From Rhizobium sp. Q54 (GTDB lineage: Bacteria > Pseudomonadota > Alphaproteobacteria > ATCC43930 > CGMCC-115725): a DNA stretch of 33,830 bases. Each line of letters starts with the position of its first letter. Positions within the stretch are counted from its first letter, which is position 1. This document shows, piece by piece, positions 16,288-24,279 of this stretch. The notes under the pieces were generated by a model. It was not told the DNA's origin. It ran no database searches and worked only from the letters and a program-made list of their open reading frames with translations. A program made the translations under genes and the position numbers. The stretch lies in the NCBI GenBank assembly GCA_945861155.1, contig CAMATN010000045.1:1-33830 (forward strand), in the 5' to 3' direction.

Positions 16288-19200
16288 TTACGCGAACAGG
16301 GGCATCGAGCCGTCTTGCATCTGCAGGAACATAGCGCCGGCGGTCTGTGAAGCCGGTGCCGCGCCGCTCGTCGGATCCGCCGCGCCGCCGACTAAGCCCG
16401 AAGCGGCGGAGATATCGTCAAAGCCGAATGCCATGCTGATCGACTGCGCGCCCGCGCCGGTGTTGTCGGCCGGGACGATGTGCCAGCTCGGATCGGCAAA
16501 CCCGGTTTGGCCGGTGCCGATAACCGTCGCGCCGTCCATCTGCCAGACCGCGACTGCGCCATCGTTGTGCTGCCACAGAATGTCCGATCGGCCGTCGGCG
16601 TTGAAATCGCCGGTATTGCGGATATGCCAGCTCGAATCGGCAAAACCGGCATGGCCGGTGCCGAGGACACTGGCGCCGTTCATCAGCCAGATCCCGACGC
16701 CGCCATCATCGTTCCGCCATAGAATGTCCGACCGGCCGTCAGCATTGAAATCGCCGGTGCCGCTGATGTCCCAGCTCGCATCGGCGACGCCCACCAGGCC
16801 GAGGGCGATGGCGCTGGTGCCGTACATCTCCCAGATGGCGACGCTGCCGTCGTCGTTCCGCCACAGAATGTCGGATTTGTGGTCGAAGTTGAAATCGCCG
16901 GTGCCGCTGATGTGCCAGCTCGCATCGGCGGTACCGACCGGCCCGCTGAGGTGATCGATCACCGTGCTGCCGGCCATCATCCAGATATAGACGACGCCGC
17001 TATCGTTCTGCCACAGGACGTCGGACATGCCGTCGCCGTTGAATTCGCCGGTCGCGCGAATGTGCCAGCTTGCATCGGCAAACCCGGCCTGGCCGCTGAA
17101 GATTACGGACGTGCCGTTGAGTTCCCACAAATCGACGCGCCCGCCATCGTTCTGCCACAGAATATCCGACTTCCCGTCGGCGTTGAAATCGCCGGTGCCA
17201 CGGATATGCCAGCTTGGATCGGCCAGCCCGGCCTGCCCAGCGATTGCCGCGGTGCCGTCCATTATCCAGACCGCGACGCTGCCGTCGTTGTTCCGCCACA
17301 GGATGTCCGAGTTGCCGTCGCCGTTGAAATCGTTCGGTGGCGGTTGCAGGCTGCCGCTGAGAAAGAGATTGGTGCCGCCGCGCCCGTCAGCGACCGCGTT
17401 GACGAACCAGCTCGTCGAATTGATGTTGGTCAAGTGAATGACGGCCCCGTCGGACAAGGTGACGGTTCCGCTGGCAGTCCCCTGCCCGCTGACCGAGGTG
17501 ACCGTGACGGTATGGTGTCCGATATCGACAAAGTTGGTTCTGGCCGCGCCGATCCCGACATTGAGCCCGGAGATCGTGCTGTCGAAACCGCTGTCGTTTT
17601 CGAGCCGCAGCTCGCCGGCGGCGCCGAGAAAGGCGAAATTGTTGCCGGCGCCGACCGTGCCGTCGACCCGCAGGATGTTCGAGGTCGAGCCGATCTGAAA
17701 GACCGGGCCTGAGGCGGCGGCGATTGGGGCGACCAGTTCGAGCGTGCCCCCGAACGGACCGACGGCGCCGACTGTGCCCGTCCCAACCAGGTTGGCGTTG
17801 ATCTTGCCGACCCCCTGGATCGAGCCGCCGCTTAGCGTAATGAGGCTTGCGGTCAACACGGCGACGCCCGGGTTGAGCTTGACCGTGCCGCTCCCGACGG
17901 CAATCTGGTCTCCGACCGTGAGCTGCCCGACGGCGTTGAGCTCGAGCGTTCCGCCGGCGCCGGTGAAGCTCACCGAATGCGCCGCGGTCGCGGCATCGAG
18001 CAACAGCCTGTCGCCGCCGCCGACGATAACCAATTGCAGCGCGCTGCCGCTGTCGGCAACCGTCTGGACGAACTCCAGTGTGCCGCCGCTGGCCGCGATC
18101 GTCGCCGCGCCGGTTGCGGTTACCGCCGGCGAAACCACCCCTGACCCTCGGATCGTACCCGAGCCGACCGACAGCCCGCCCGCACTCGATAGGAAAACCC
18201 CGTCGAGCTGCAGCGTGCCGCCGCCAATCGCCAACGGGCCGCCGACGGTCAGCGCGCCGCCGAGTTCCAGCGTGCCGCCGGCGCCATTGAAGTTGACCGC
18301 CTGCGCGTTGCTGGCGACATCGAGCACCAGCCGGTCCGCGTCGCCGACGATCGTCAGGGTCAGCGCGTTGCCGCTGTCGGCGATGCTCCCGGCGACCTCC
18401 AATGTACCGCCGCTCGCCGCGATGCTGGAGGCGCCGCTCGCGGTCACATTGGCCGCTACGGTGCCGGTGCCGCTGATCCCGCCGGCCGACAGCAGCGCGA
18501 TGCCGTTCGTCACGGTCAAGACCGGAGCGTTAGCCAGCGTGAGCGTATCGGACCCGTTGAGGATTATCGAATTGACGGTCGTGCTGGTGTCGAGAGTCGG
18601 CGAATTGGCCGTGGTGCCGATGACCACATCGGCGGCGCTGCCGGGGACGCCGTTCGGGTTCCAGTTGGCGCCATTGGTCCAGGAGGTGGAGGTCGCGCCG
18701 GTCCAGCTCAGGCTGTCGATCAGGAAGATATCGGTGCCGCCGGCGCCGTCGTCGACCGCGGCGACAAACCAGGCCGTCGAATTGATGTTGGTCAGGGTCA
18801 GCACGGCGCCGTCGGACAGGACGATGGTTCCGCTGGTCGTCCCCTGGCCGCTGACCGAGCTGATCGCGACGGTGTGGTTCTGGATGTCGATAAAATTGGT
18901 CTTGGCGCTGCCGATACCGACATTGAGCCCCGAGATCGTTGCATTGAGGCCGCTGTCGTTGCCTAACCCCAGCCCGCCGCTGGCGCCGAGAAAAGTGAAA
19001 ATGTTGTCGGCGCCGACGGTGCCGTCGATCTGCAGGAAGCTCGCCCCCCCGTCGGCAATCTGAAAGACAAGCCCCGATGCCGCGCCAATCGCGGTTGCCA
19101 GCGCCAGCGTACCCCCCAGGGCGACGATCGTGCCGCTGCCGGTCAGGGTCGCGTTTACCTGCCCGTAGCCCTGGATCAAACCGCCGTCGAGCGTCACTCC

Positions 19201-19677
19201 GCTCGCGACGTTCAACGCCGTATTCGCGCCGGCAAGATTGACGATGCCGTTTTGGTCGACTGTCAGCTCGGTCGCGAGCGTCAAATTGCCCTGATTGGCG
19301 AGCGTCAGTATTCCGCCGCGCCCGCTTGAGAAATACTCGTAGAAATCCACGCTGTGCGCCGTGCTCGCGGCATCGAGCTGCAGTTCGCCAACTGCATTAT
19401 AAATTTGCAGCGTCAGCGCATCGCCGCTGTCGGTCAGCGGACCGGTGATCTCGATCTTGTGGACCGCGCTGATCAGAGCCGCGCCGGTCGCCGTCACCGC
19501 CGCGTCCACCAACCCTTCTCCGAAGATCGTGCCGGCGCCGATCGACAGCGTCGGAGCGTGCAGTTGCGACTGCTGGCCAAGGGTGATGCGGCCGCTGCCG
19601 ACATCTATCGGCGTCGCGACCGTCAGATCGAGGCCGGTGCCCAGAAACAGCGCCCCGCTATTGCCGTTGAAGCTCAA
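16288..19677 (-). CDS. Large FG-GAP/VCBS-like repeat protein, 3' part after frameshift
   Basis: About 1129 residues, with no normal start: the frame opens at a TTG that overlaps the TGA of the upstream fragment. Residues 1-770 or so are Gly/Ala/Ser/Thr-rich beta-repeat sequence with recurring TLELGGALTVGG-type and TISGLNVGIG blocks. One full second module begins at SLSWTGATSTSWTNGANW (near 18710). Residues of about 783-1070 hold six 48-residue repeats (DFNADGRSDILWRNDDG...W...SWHI) of the FG-GAP/VCBS type, with Asp/Asn-rich loops likely to bind calcium. The tail is acidic, then Ala/Gly-rich, ending DGSMPLFA. No signal peptide, membrane segment or catalytic motif is seen. It is probably an exported adhesive or structural protein. 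The first residues continue the repeat pattern of the preceding frame, so this is most likely one gene with 19674-20480. Confidence 0.8.
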   Translation of the reverse strand: MSFNGNSGALFLGTGLDLTVATPIDVGSGRITLGQQSQLHAPTLSIGAGTIFGEGLVDAAVTATGAALISAVHKIEITGPLTDSGDALTLQIYNAVGELQLDAASTAHSVDFYEYFSSGRGGILTLANQGNLTLATELTVDQNGIVNLAGANTALNVASGVTLDGGLIQGYGQVNATLTGSGTIVALGGTLALATAIGAASGLVFQIADGGASFLQIDGTVGADNIFTFLGASGGLGLGNDSGLNATISGLNVGIGSAKTNFIDIQNHTVAISSVSGQGTTSGTIVLSDGAVLTLTNINSTAWFVAAVDDGAGGTDIFLIDSLSWTGATSTSWTNGANWNPNGVPGSAADVVIGTTANSPTLDTSTTVNSIILNGSDTLTLANAPVLTVTNGIALLSAGGISGTGTVAANVTASGASSIAASGGTLEVAGSIADSGNALTLTIVGDADRLVLDVASNAQAVNFNGAGGTLELGGALTVGGPLAIGGGTLQLDGVFLSSAGGLSVGSGTIRGSGVVSPAVTATGAATIAASGGTLEFVQTVADSGSALQLVIVGGGDRLLLDAATAAHSVSFTGAGGTLELNAVGQLTVGDQIAVGSGTVKLNPGVAVLTASLITLSGGSIQGVGKINANLVGTGTVGAVGPFGGTLELVAPIAAASGPVFQIGSTSNILRVDGTVGAGNNFAFLGAAGELRLENDSGFDSTISGLNVGIGAARTNFVDIGHHTVTVTSVSGQGTASGTVTLSDGAVIHLTNINSTSWFVNAVADGRGGTNLFLSGSLQPPPNDFNGDGNSDILWRNNDGSVAVWIMDGTAAIAGQAGLADPSWHIRGTGDFNADGKSDILWQNDGGRVDLWELNGTSVIFSGQAGFADASWHIRATGEFNGDGMSDVLWQNDSGVVYIWMMAGSTVIDHLSGPVGTADASWHISGTGDFNFDHKSDILWRNDDGSVAIWEMYGTSAIALGLVGVADASWDISGTGDFNADGRSDILWRNDDGGVGIWLMNGASVLGTGHAGFADSSWHIRNTGDFNADGRSDILWQHNDGAVAVWQMDGATVIGTGQTGFADPSWHIVPADNTGAGAQSISMAFGFDDISAASGLVGGAADPTSGAAPASQTAGAMFLQMQDGSMPLFA
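16466..17331 (-). repeat. Six tandem ~144-bp repeats (FG-GAP/VCBS-like)
   Basis: Six coding repeats of about 141-150 bp, each starting with DFN-DG-SDILW and ending SWHI--TG. The recurring plus-strand TTGAAATCGCCGG landmark is near 16600, 16745, 16887, 17037 (variant), 17182 and 17323. The copies are diverged in sequence, which suggests an older expansion than the one in the neighbouring protease. Confidence 0.85.
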
Positions 19678-20480
19678 CGAATGCGCGCCGCGGTATCCCC
19701 GCTTAGCTCCAGCACGGCGGCATCGCCCATGATGGTCAGGCTCAGCGCATCGGCGCTGTCGGTGAGCGTCCCGTGCACCCGCAGATAGGCGTTGAGCGCG
19801 ATGATGTTGGCCGCACCGGTGACCGTCACCGAGGCGAGCACCTGCCCGCCCCCGATGATCGTGCCGTCGTCGATCGTCACCCCGGCGGCATCGATCAACA
19901 GCGCGCCATACTGCACGAAGCCGTCCGTTTGGGAATCGAGCTGGACCGTGCTGTCGCCGATCGTCATCGTCGTGGCGACCGTCAGGTAGGTTTTTGCCGA
20001 GAGCTCCAGCGTGCCGACCACAGTGTCGATGTTCGCCGTATGAACCGAGCTATGGCTGATGAAGTCGCCGGGGGGAAAATGCGCGAGCCTGTCGCCGGCG
20101 GCGGTCAGCGACAAGGTCAGCGCGTCGCCGGTGTCGTTGAGGTCGCCGACGATCCTCAGCGTGCCGCCATTCGCCGCGATCGTCGCCGCGCCGGTCGCCG
20201 TGATGTTGGCCGTGACCGTGCCGACCCCGCTGATCCCGCCGGTCGAATCGAGCGAGATGCCGTTCGTTACGATAAGGAATGCCGAGGGATTGGTCAGCGT
20301 GAGCGTATCGAGCCCGTTGATCGCCAGCGAATTGAGCGTCGTGGTCGTGCCTAGAATAGGGGACGTCGCGGTGGTGCCGATCACCACATCGTCGAAGCCG
20401 CCGGGCACGCCGGGCGGGTCCCAGTTGTTGGGATCGTTCCAGTCCGTCGAGACCGATCCTGTCCAGGTCTTGGTCGCCAT
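19674..20480 (-). CDS. Large repeat protein, 5' part before frameshift
   Basis: A 268-residue frame beginning MATKTWTGSVSTDWNDPNNW at an ATG with a good ribosome-binding site (GGAAGG, five bases upstream). There is no N-terminal signal peptide. The TWTG/NW opening and the following DDVVIGTTATSPILGTTTT, GISGVGTVTANITATGAATI blocks recur at SLSWTGATSTSW in the downstream frame, so this is the first of two tandem modules. The frame stops right after VLELSGDTAARIR. The expected family sequence there is TAAHS-SF, which is found in the next frame. Deleting two bases in the GCGGCGCGCATT run (minus strand, near 19682-19693) restores a single frame of about 1,400 codons. It could be a real mutation or a sequence error. 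Confidence 0.8.
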   Translation of the reverse strand: MATKTWTGSVSTDWNDPNNWDPPGVPGGFDDVVIGTTATSPILGTTTTLNSLAINGLDTLTLTNPSAFLIVTNGISLDSTGGISGVGTVTANITATGAATIAANGGTLRIVGDLNDTGDALTLSLTAAGDRLAHFPPGDFISHSSVHTANIDTVVGTLELSAKTYLTVATTMTIGDSTVQLDSQTDGFVQYGALLIDAAGVTIDDGTIIGGGQVLASVTVTGAANIIALNAYLRVHGTLTDSADALSLTIMGDAAVLELSGDTAARIR

Positions 20481-20594
20481 GCTGCCTTCCGATCGCGGTG
20501 TGCTTCGACGGCGCGGCCAGCGTTACCCTGTCCCCACTTGGTGAGTCACAGAATTGCAACGGCAATCACGGCCAGCTTGTCGCCAGCCTGACCG

Positions 20595-20615
20595 CTTGAC
20601 CGCGTACCGGTCAAG
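20595..20615. repeat. 8-bp perfect inverted repeat upstream of the large repeat gene
   Basis: CTTGACCG and CGGTCAAG are separated by five bases, in the 186-bp gap between the protease stop and the start of the large repeat gene. There is no T-run beside it on the minus strand, so an operator or mRNA hairpin is more likely than a terminator. The rest of the gap (20481-20666) shows nothing recognisable. Confidence 0.5.
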
Positions 20616-20666
20616 CTGCCTTTACCGACCGCAAGGTCATGCGCCAACCGGCCCGCAACCGTTCGA

Positions 20667-22727
20667 TCACCGCTGGTCGTCGGTCGTTAAAACCGGCAAG
20701 TACAACGCCTCGATACTTCCAAACGCTGTCGGAGCGGCGCCAAGCGGGGTCGGTCCCGCCGTCACGCTATCTGCCGAAAAGGCCGAGGCGCTGATGTCGC
20801 TGAAGGTGAAGGACGTATCGCTTGGTTTCAAATCACCGACGATTTGGTAGGCCGGGTTCGACCCGCCCAGGCCAACCCAGCCGGTCGCGATTCCGTTGCT
20901 CATCCGCCAGTAGCCGACGGCGCCGGTATTGACGTCCTGGAACACAATCTCCAAGGCGCCATCCCCGGATAAATCGGTAGTCCCGACCACGTGGTAGGCC
21001 GGGTTCGACCCGCCCAGGCCGACCCACCCGGTCGAGACCCCGTTGCTCATCCGCCAGTAGCCGACGGCGCCGGGATTTACGTCCTGGAACAGGATATCCG
21101 ATGCGCCATCCCCGGATAGATCGCTGGCCCCGACGACGCGGTACGCCGGGTTCGACCCGCCCAGGCCGACCCAGCCGGTCGCGATCCCGTTGCTCATCCG
21201 CCAATAGCCGACGGCGCCGGCATTCACGTCCTGGAACAGAATCTCCGAGGCGCTATCGCCGGACAGATCGCCGGTCCCAACGATTTGGTAGGCCGGGTTC
21301 GACCCGCCCAGCCCGACCCACCCGGTCGAGACCCCGCTGCTCATCAGCCAATAGCCGACGGCGCCGGCATTGACGTCCTGAAACAGGATATCCGATGCGC
21401 CATCCCCGGAAAGATCGCCGACCCCGACGATTTGGTACGCCGGGTTCGACCCGCCCAGCCCGACCCAGCCGGTCGATACGCCGTTGCTCATTCGCCAGTA
21501 GCCGACGGCGCCGGTATTTGCGTGCTGGAACAGAATATCGTTCTGGTCATCGCCCGACGGATAGGGATCGGCAGCCGCCAAATTCACCGTGTAGCCAAGA
21601 TCATCCAACGACGCGATGGTCATCCGACTGATTGGGGTGAGGACGCCGGCGGCCTCGGCGATGCTTGTCATCAGCTCGGTATCGAATACGGTTTCTCTCC
21701 AATGGCTCAAGACGCTCCCACTACCGCCAACATCTTCTACCGGAATACCGTTCGCGCTGCCGACGAGGGCGCGGTACTCCGCAAGCGCGTTTGTCCCCGT
21801 GTAATTAAAGCCGTTCAGCAGCCCAAAGCCATCCCACAGGGTGCCGATGCCGAGCACATGACCGATTTCATGAAGAATCACGCCCAGCAGCGTTCCGTCG
21901 TCGTATAATTCCTGGATATCAGCAGAATCGAAATCCATGTAACCGAAATTCGGTAACGAGGCATCAAACGGCCCGCGAAGAAACTCATCGGGGGTCGCCT
22001 GCGCCAACGTTCCGCTTGGCCCGTCTATCCAAAAGACCGAGGCATCTATCAGCAAATCGTCGATGCGCCCATGCCGGAAGCTTGTCACATCGGGCAAATC
22101 CGCCGTGATGATCTGCTCCCAACGTTGCGCGGCGGCGTCGAACAGAGATTGGTAAAGGGGATTGCCTGAATAATCGATAACGATGTCGAATGTGGTATCC
22201 GTGGTAATTTCCTCGCTCGCGCTCAGCCGATAACTACCCGTCGTGCCCGTTAGCCACCATGCCTCAGCAGAAAGATAATACGTCCCGCTCGATGACGCAG
22301 TAAAAGTGAACTGCGAATCGAGCCCTGTCCCGACGCCATCGTCGTTATAGGTGATCCAATCGCCGTCGCTGTCGTATAGTTCCAGGTACGGATCCCGCAG
22401 CGTGCCTTGGCCGCTATCCCGTCCTTGCAGGTTGAAACGATAGGTGTGACCGGCTGTCAGCGCGATCCGAAACCAGTCGCTGTCGCCAGTGGTCTCGATC
22501 TCTCCCATCACCGACTGGCCAACGCTGATCGCCCCGCGCGTCGTGGTGTTGCCAGCATAGTCATCAATCAATGCGGCGCTCGGCATCCCGTTAAAAAATT
22601 GACCGTTCGATGTTGGAGATAGCCAGCCTGCGGCGGCTGCCTCTATCAAAATCGGGTCGTAAAGGGAGCTTCCCGAGTCACGGGTTTCTGTGTCCTCATC
22701 GAGCAATTGCCTCTTTTTAGAAGACAT
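20667..22727 (-). CDS. Leishmanolysin-like zinc metalloprotease with PPC domain and C-terminal repeats
   Basis: A 686-residue predicted secreted protease. After a polar N-terminus (MSSKKRQLLDEDTE, no signal peptide), residues of about 60-185 form a pre-peptidase C-terminal (PPC) beta domain (GDSDWFRIALTAGHTYRF, LELYDSDGDWI, GTYYLSAEAW). The catalytic part has HEIGH (His286, Glu287, His290) in LHEIGHVLGIGTLW. No His occupies the matrixin HExxHxxGxxH position; instead His342 in LSHWRE, 56 residues on, fits the third ligand of the M8 family, followed by a Met-turn-like ELMTS (Met353). Then come five 49-residue repeats (GAVGYWRMSNG-GWVGLGGSNPAY) and an acidic tail. The ATG at 22727 has GGGAG eight bases upstream. 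A longer frame to 22853 overlaps the esterase and is rejected. Confidence 0.88.
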   Translation of the reverse strand: MSSKKRQLLDEDTETRDSGSSLYDPILIEAAAAGWLSPTSNGQFFNGMPSAALIDDYAGNTTTRGAISVGQSVMGEIETTGDSDWFRIALTAGHTYRFNLQGRDSGQGTLRDPYLELYDSDGDWITYNDDGVGTGLDSQFTFTASSSGTYYLSAEAWWLTGTTGSYRLSASEEITTDTTFDIVIDYSGNPLYQSLFDAAAQRWEQIITADLPDVTSFRHGRIDDLLIDASVFWIDGPSGTLAQATPDEFLRGPFDASLPNFGYMDFDSADIQELYDDGTLLGVILHEIGHVLGIGTLWDGFGLLNGFNYTGTNALAEYRALVGSANGIPVEDVGGSGSVLSHWRETVFDTELMTSIAEAAGVLTPISRMTIASLDDLGYTVNLAAADPYPSGDDQNDILFQHANTGAVGYWRMSNGVSTGWVGLGGSNPAYQIVGVGDLSGDGASDILFQDVNAGAVGYWLMSSGVSTGWVGLGGSNPAYQIVGTGDLSGDSASEILFQDVNAGAVGYWRMSNGIATGWVGLGGSNPAYRVVGASDLSGDGASDILFQDVNPGAVGYWRMSNGVSTGWVGLGGSNPAYHVVGTTDLSGDGALEIVFQDVNTGAVGYWRMSNGIATGWVGLGGSNPAYQIVGDLKPSDTSFTFSDISASAFSADSVTAGPTPLGAAPTAFGSIEALYLPVLTTDDQR
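20833..21539 (-). repeat. Five tandem 147-bp coding repeats in the protease
   Basis: The plus-strand landmark TAGGCCGGGTTCGAC (TACGCCGGGTTCGAC in two copies) recurs at 20848, 20995, 21142, 21289 and 21436, an exact 147-bp (49-codon) period. The copies are nearly identical at DNA level, which points to recent expansion or ongoing homogenisation. Each unit reads like a short FG-GAP/VCBS-type blade with a DLSGDGAS loop. Confidence 0.92.
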
Positions 22728-22755
22728 ATGTGCTCCCCGTTCCGTTGCCAACCCG

Positions 22756-23664
22756 CTAGCCAATCCCGCCGGTGTGGTGCTGCACGAACGCGCCGACCCT
22801 TGCGATCGCGCGGCGCGCTTCGGGCATGACCGGGGCGAAGCCGTGCCACACATGCGGCATGCGCTTCCAGATTTCGAGCGTCACCTCGCAGCCCGCCGCG
22901 CGCATCCGCTCGGCCATGCGCACCGCATCGTCGCGCAGGATCTCGTCGCTGCCGACCTGGATCAGGGTTGGCGGCAGACAAGCGGGATCGCCGTAAAGGG
23001 GCGACGCGTAGGGGTTGCGGGGGTCGGCGCCGTTCAGATAGCACGCGGCCAGATACGGCAGGTCGGCGGCATTCTGCATCGGGTCGGCGCGCGCGTTGCG
23101 GCGCAGCGACGCGCCGGTCAGCGCGAGGTCGGTCCACGGCGACAGCAGGGCGATCGCGGCCGGCAGGGGCTCACCCCGGTCGCGCAGCCATAAGGCCAGG
23201 CACAGCGCCAGCCCGCCGCCCGCCGAATCCCCGATAAAGGCGGCACGGCGCGGGTCCACCCCCTCGGCAAGGAGCGCATGCCACGCCGCCGCCGCGTCGT
23301 CGAGCGCCGCCGGGAACGGGTGTTCGGGCGCGAGTCGGTAGCCGATCGCCGCGACCCGCGCCGCCGCCGTCTCGGCAAAGCGCCAGGTCACGTGGCGGTA
23401 CAATTCGGGCGACCCGCTGACATAGCCGCCGCCATGCAGGAAGAGGATATGACGGTCGGAGCGCGAGCGCGGGGTCGCGACTCGCCACGCCGGAACCCCG
23501 CCCAGTGCGCCGCGCACGGTCTCGGTCGCCGCCGGGGGCAGCGGCACCCAGCGCTCGAAATTGCCGATCTGCGCCCGGCGCCGCACGATCGCGACGCCGG
23601 TGCGGCCGGTCGGCTTCAGGAACCAGCGCAGCCCGAGGCGGACAAGCTCGGCACGCATACTCAT
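22756..23664 (-). CDS. Alpha/beta hydrolase, HSL-type (fold-3) esterase
   Basis: A 302-residue carboxylesterase/lipase of the hormone-sensitive-lipase family. The oxyanion-hole motif HGGGY is at 77-81 and the nucleophile elbow GDSAG at 145-149 (Ser147). Downstream, VGSDEILRDDA supplies the acidic residue and MPHVWHGF the catalytic His. YRLAPEHPFPAALDD is the usual family block between them. No signal peptide is evident, so it is probably cytoplasmic. ATGs at 23664 and 23658 are both possible, and a G-rich stretch precedes the first. It ends 28 bp before the protease start on the same strand, so the two may be co-transcribed. The substrate is unknown. Confidence 0.92.
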   Translation of the reverse strand: MSMRAELVRLGLRWFLKPTGRTGVAIVRRRAQIGNFERWVPLPPAATETVRGALGGVPAWRVATPRSRSDRHILFLHGGGYVSGSPELYRHVTWRFAETAAARVAAIGYRLAPEHPFPAALDDAAAAWHALLAEGVDPRRAAFIGDSAGGGLALCLALWLRDRGEPLPAAIALLSPWTDLALTGASLRRNARADPMQNAADLPYLAACYLNGADPRNPYASPLYGDPACLPPTLIQVGSDEILRDDAVRMAERMRAAGCEVTLEIWKRMPHVWHGFAPVMPEARRAIARVGAFVQHHTGGIG

Positions 23665-23672
23665 TGCAGTGC

Positions 23673-23704
23673 CCCCGTAACGCGATTATCCGGCGCTAAC
23701 GGGG
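23673..23704. repeat. Possible hairpin between NTF2-like gene and esterase
   Basis: CCCCGT and ACGGGG flank a 20-base loop with further partial pairing (AACGC against GCGCT). It lies between the stop of the NTF2-like gene and the esterase start. There is no T-run, so a terminator call would be weak. Confidence 0.3.
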
Positions 23705-23768
23705 CGCCCTCGATATCGGCGCGACCAACTCGCAGGCAGCTCGGAGAGGGCCGGCCGGCGCCTCCTCG

Positions 23769-24233
23769 TTACGCCGGCGGCGGCGGGAACCTGAAGGACG
23801 AACGCGCCAGCAACTTCCAGCCGCCATCCTTCTGCAAGACCTGCATCACGCCGATCTTGGTGTTGGTGACTTTACCATCGAGCTCGCTTTCCGATACCCA
23901 TAGGTGACGCACGATCGCGGTGTTCCCGACGATCTGTACCGTGAGGTCGGGATATTCAAGCGATTTGACGGTCGCCTTGCGGTTCATCACCCCTTCGATG
24001 AATTTGGCCTTGTCCTCGACCCGGCCATCCGAATGGCTATAGGTCAGCTGCGCGGTCGTGAGCAATTCGAGCGCCGCTTTGTCCTTTTTCAAATAAGCGG
24101 TGCGCAGGTCTTCGACAGTTTTCTTGACCGTCGCCGACTCATCGGCCGATTGCGCCTGTGCCGAGCGAATCAGGGTCGGCGCGCCGAGCGCGAGCGCACC
24201 CGCCACGGCCAGGTGACGACGCGATAATTTCAT
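23769..24233 (-). CDS. Tat-exported NTF2-like (DUF4440/SnoaL-type) protein
   Basis: A 154-residue protein. The N-terminus MKLSRRHLAVAGALALG carries a twin-arginine signal (SRRHLAV, residues 4-10), with a probable cleavage after RSAQA. The mature part (VKKTVEDLRTAYLKKDKAALELL, LTYSHSDGRVEDKAKFIEGV, TAIVRHLWV, GGWKLLARSS) is the cone-shaped NTF2-like fold of the DUF4440 type. No catalytic role can be assigned. Export by Tat suggests a periplasmic location and folding before transport. A strong ribosome-binding site (GGGAGGA) is five to six bases before the ATG. It lies 46 bp downstream of the glutamate dehydrogenase stop, on the same strand. Confidence 0.87.
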   Translation of the reverse strand: MKLSRRHLAVAGALALGAPTLIRSAQAQSADESATVKKTVEDLRTAYLKKDKAALELLTTAQLTYSHSDGRVEDKAKFIEGVMNRKATVKSLEYPDLTVQIVGNTAIVRHLWVSESELDGKVTNTKIGVMQVLQKDGGWKLLARSSFRFPPPPA

Positions 24234-24279
24234 GGCTTCCTCCCGATGTGCGACGCGTTGGAATTTGCCTAACCGTGCG

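Noticed and set aside
20833..21539. Regular repeats that could be mistaken for a CRISPR array
   Set aside because: The period is 147 bp, repeats are contiguous without unique spacers, and they are in frame within a protein gene.
21840..21872. Matrixin (HExxHxxGxxH) zinc site
   Set aside because: The eleventh position is Thr, not His; a distant His342 fits the M8-type arrangement better.
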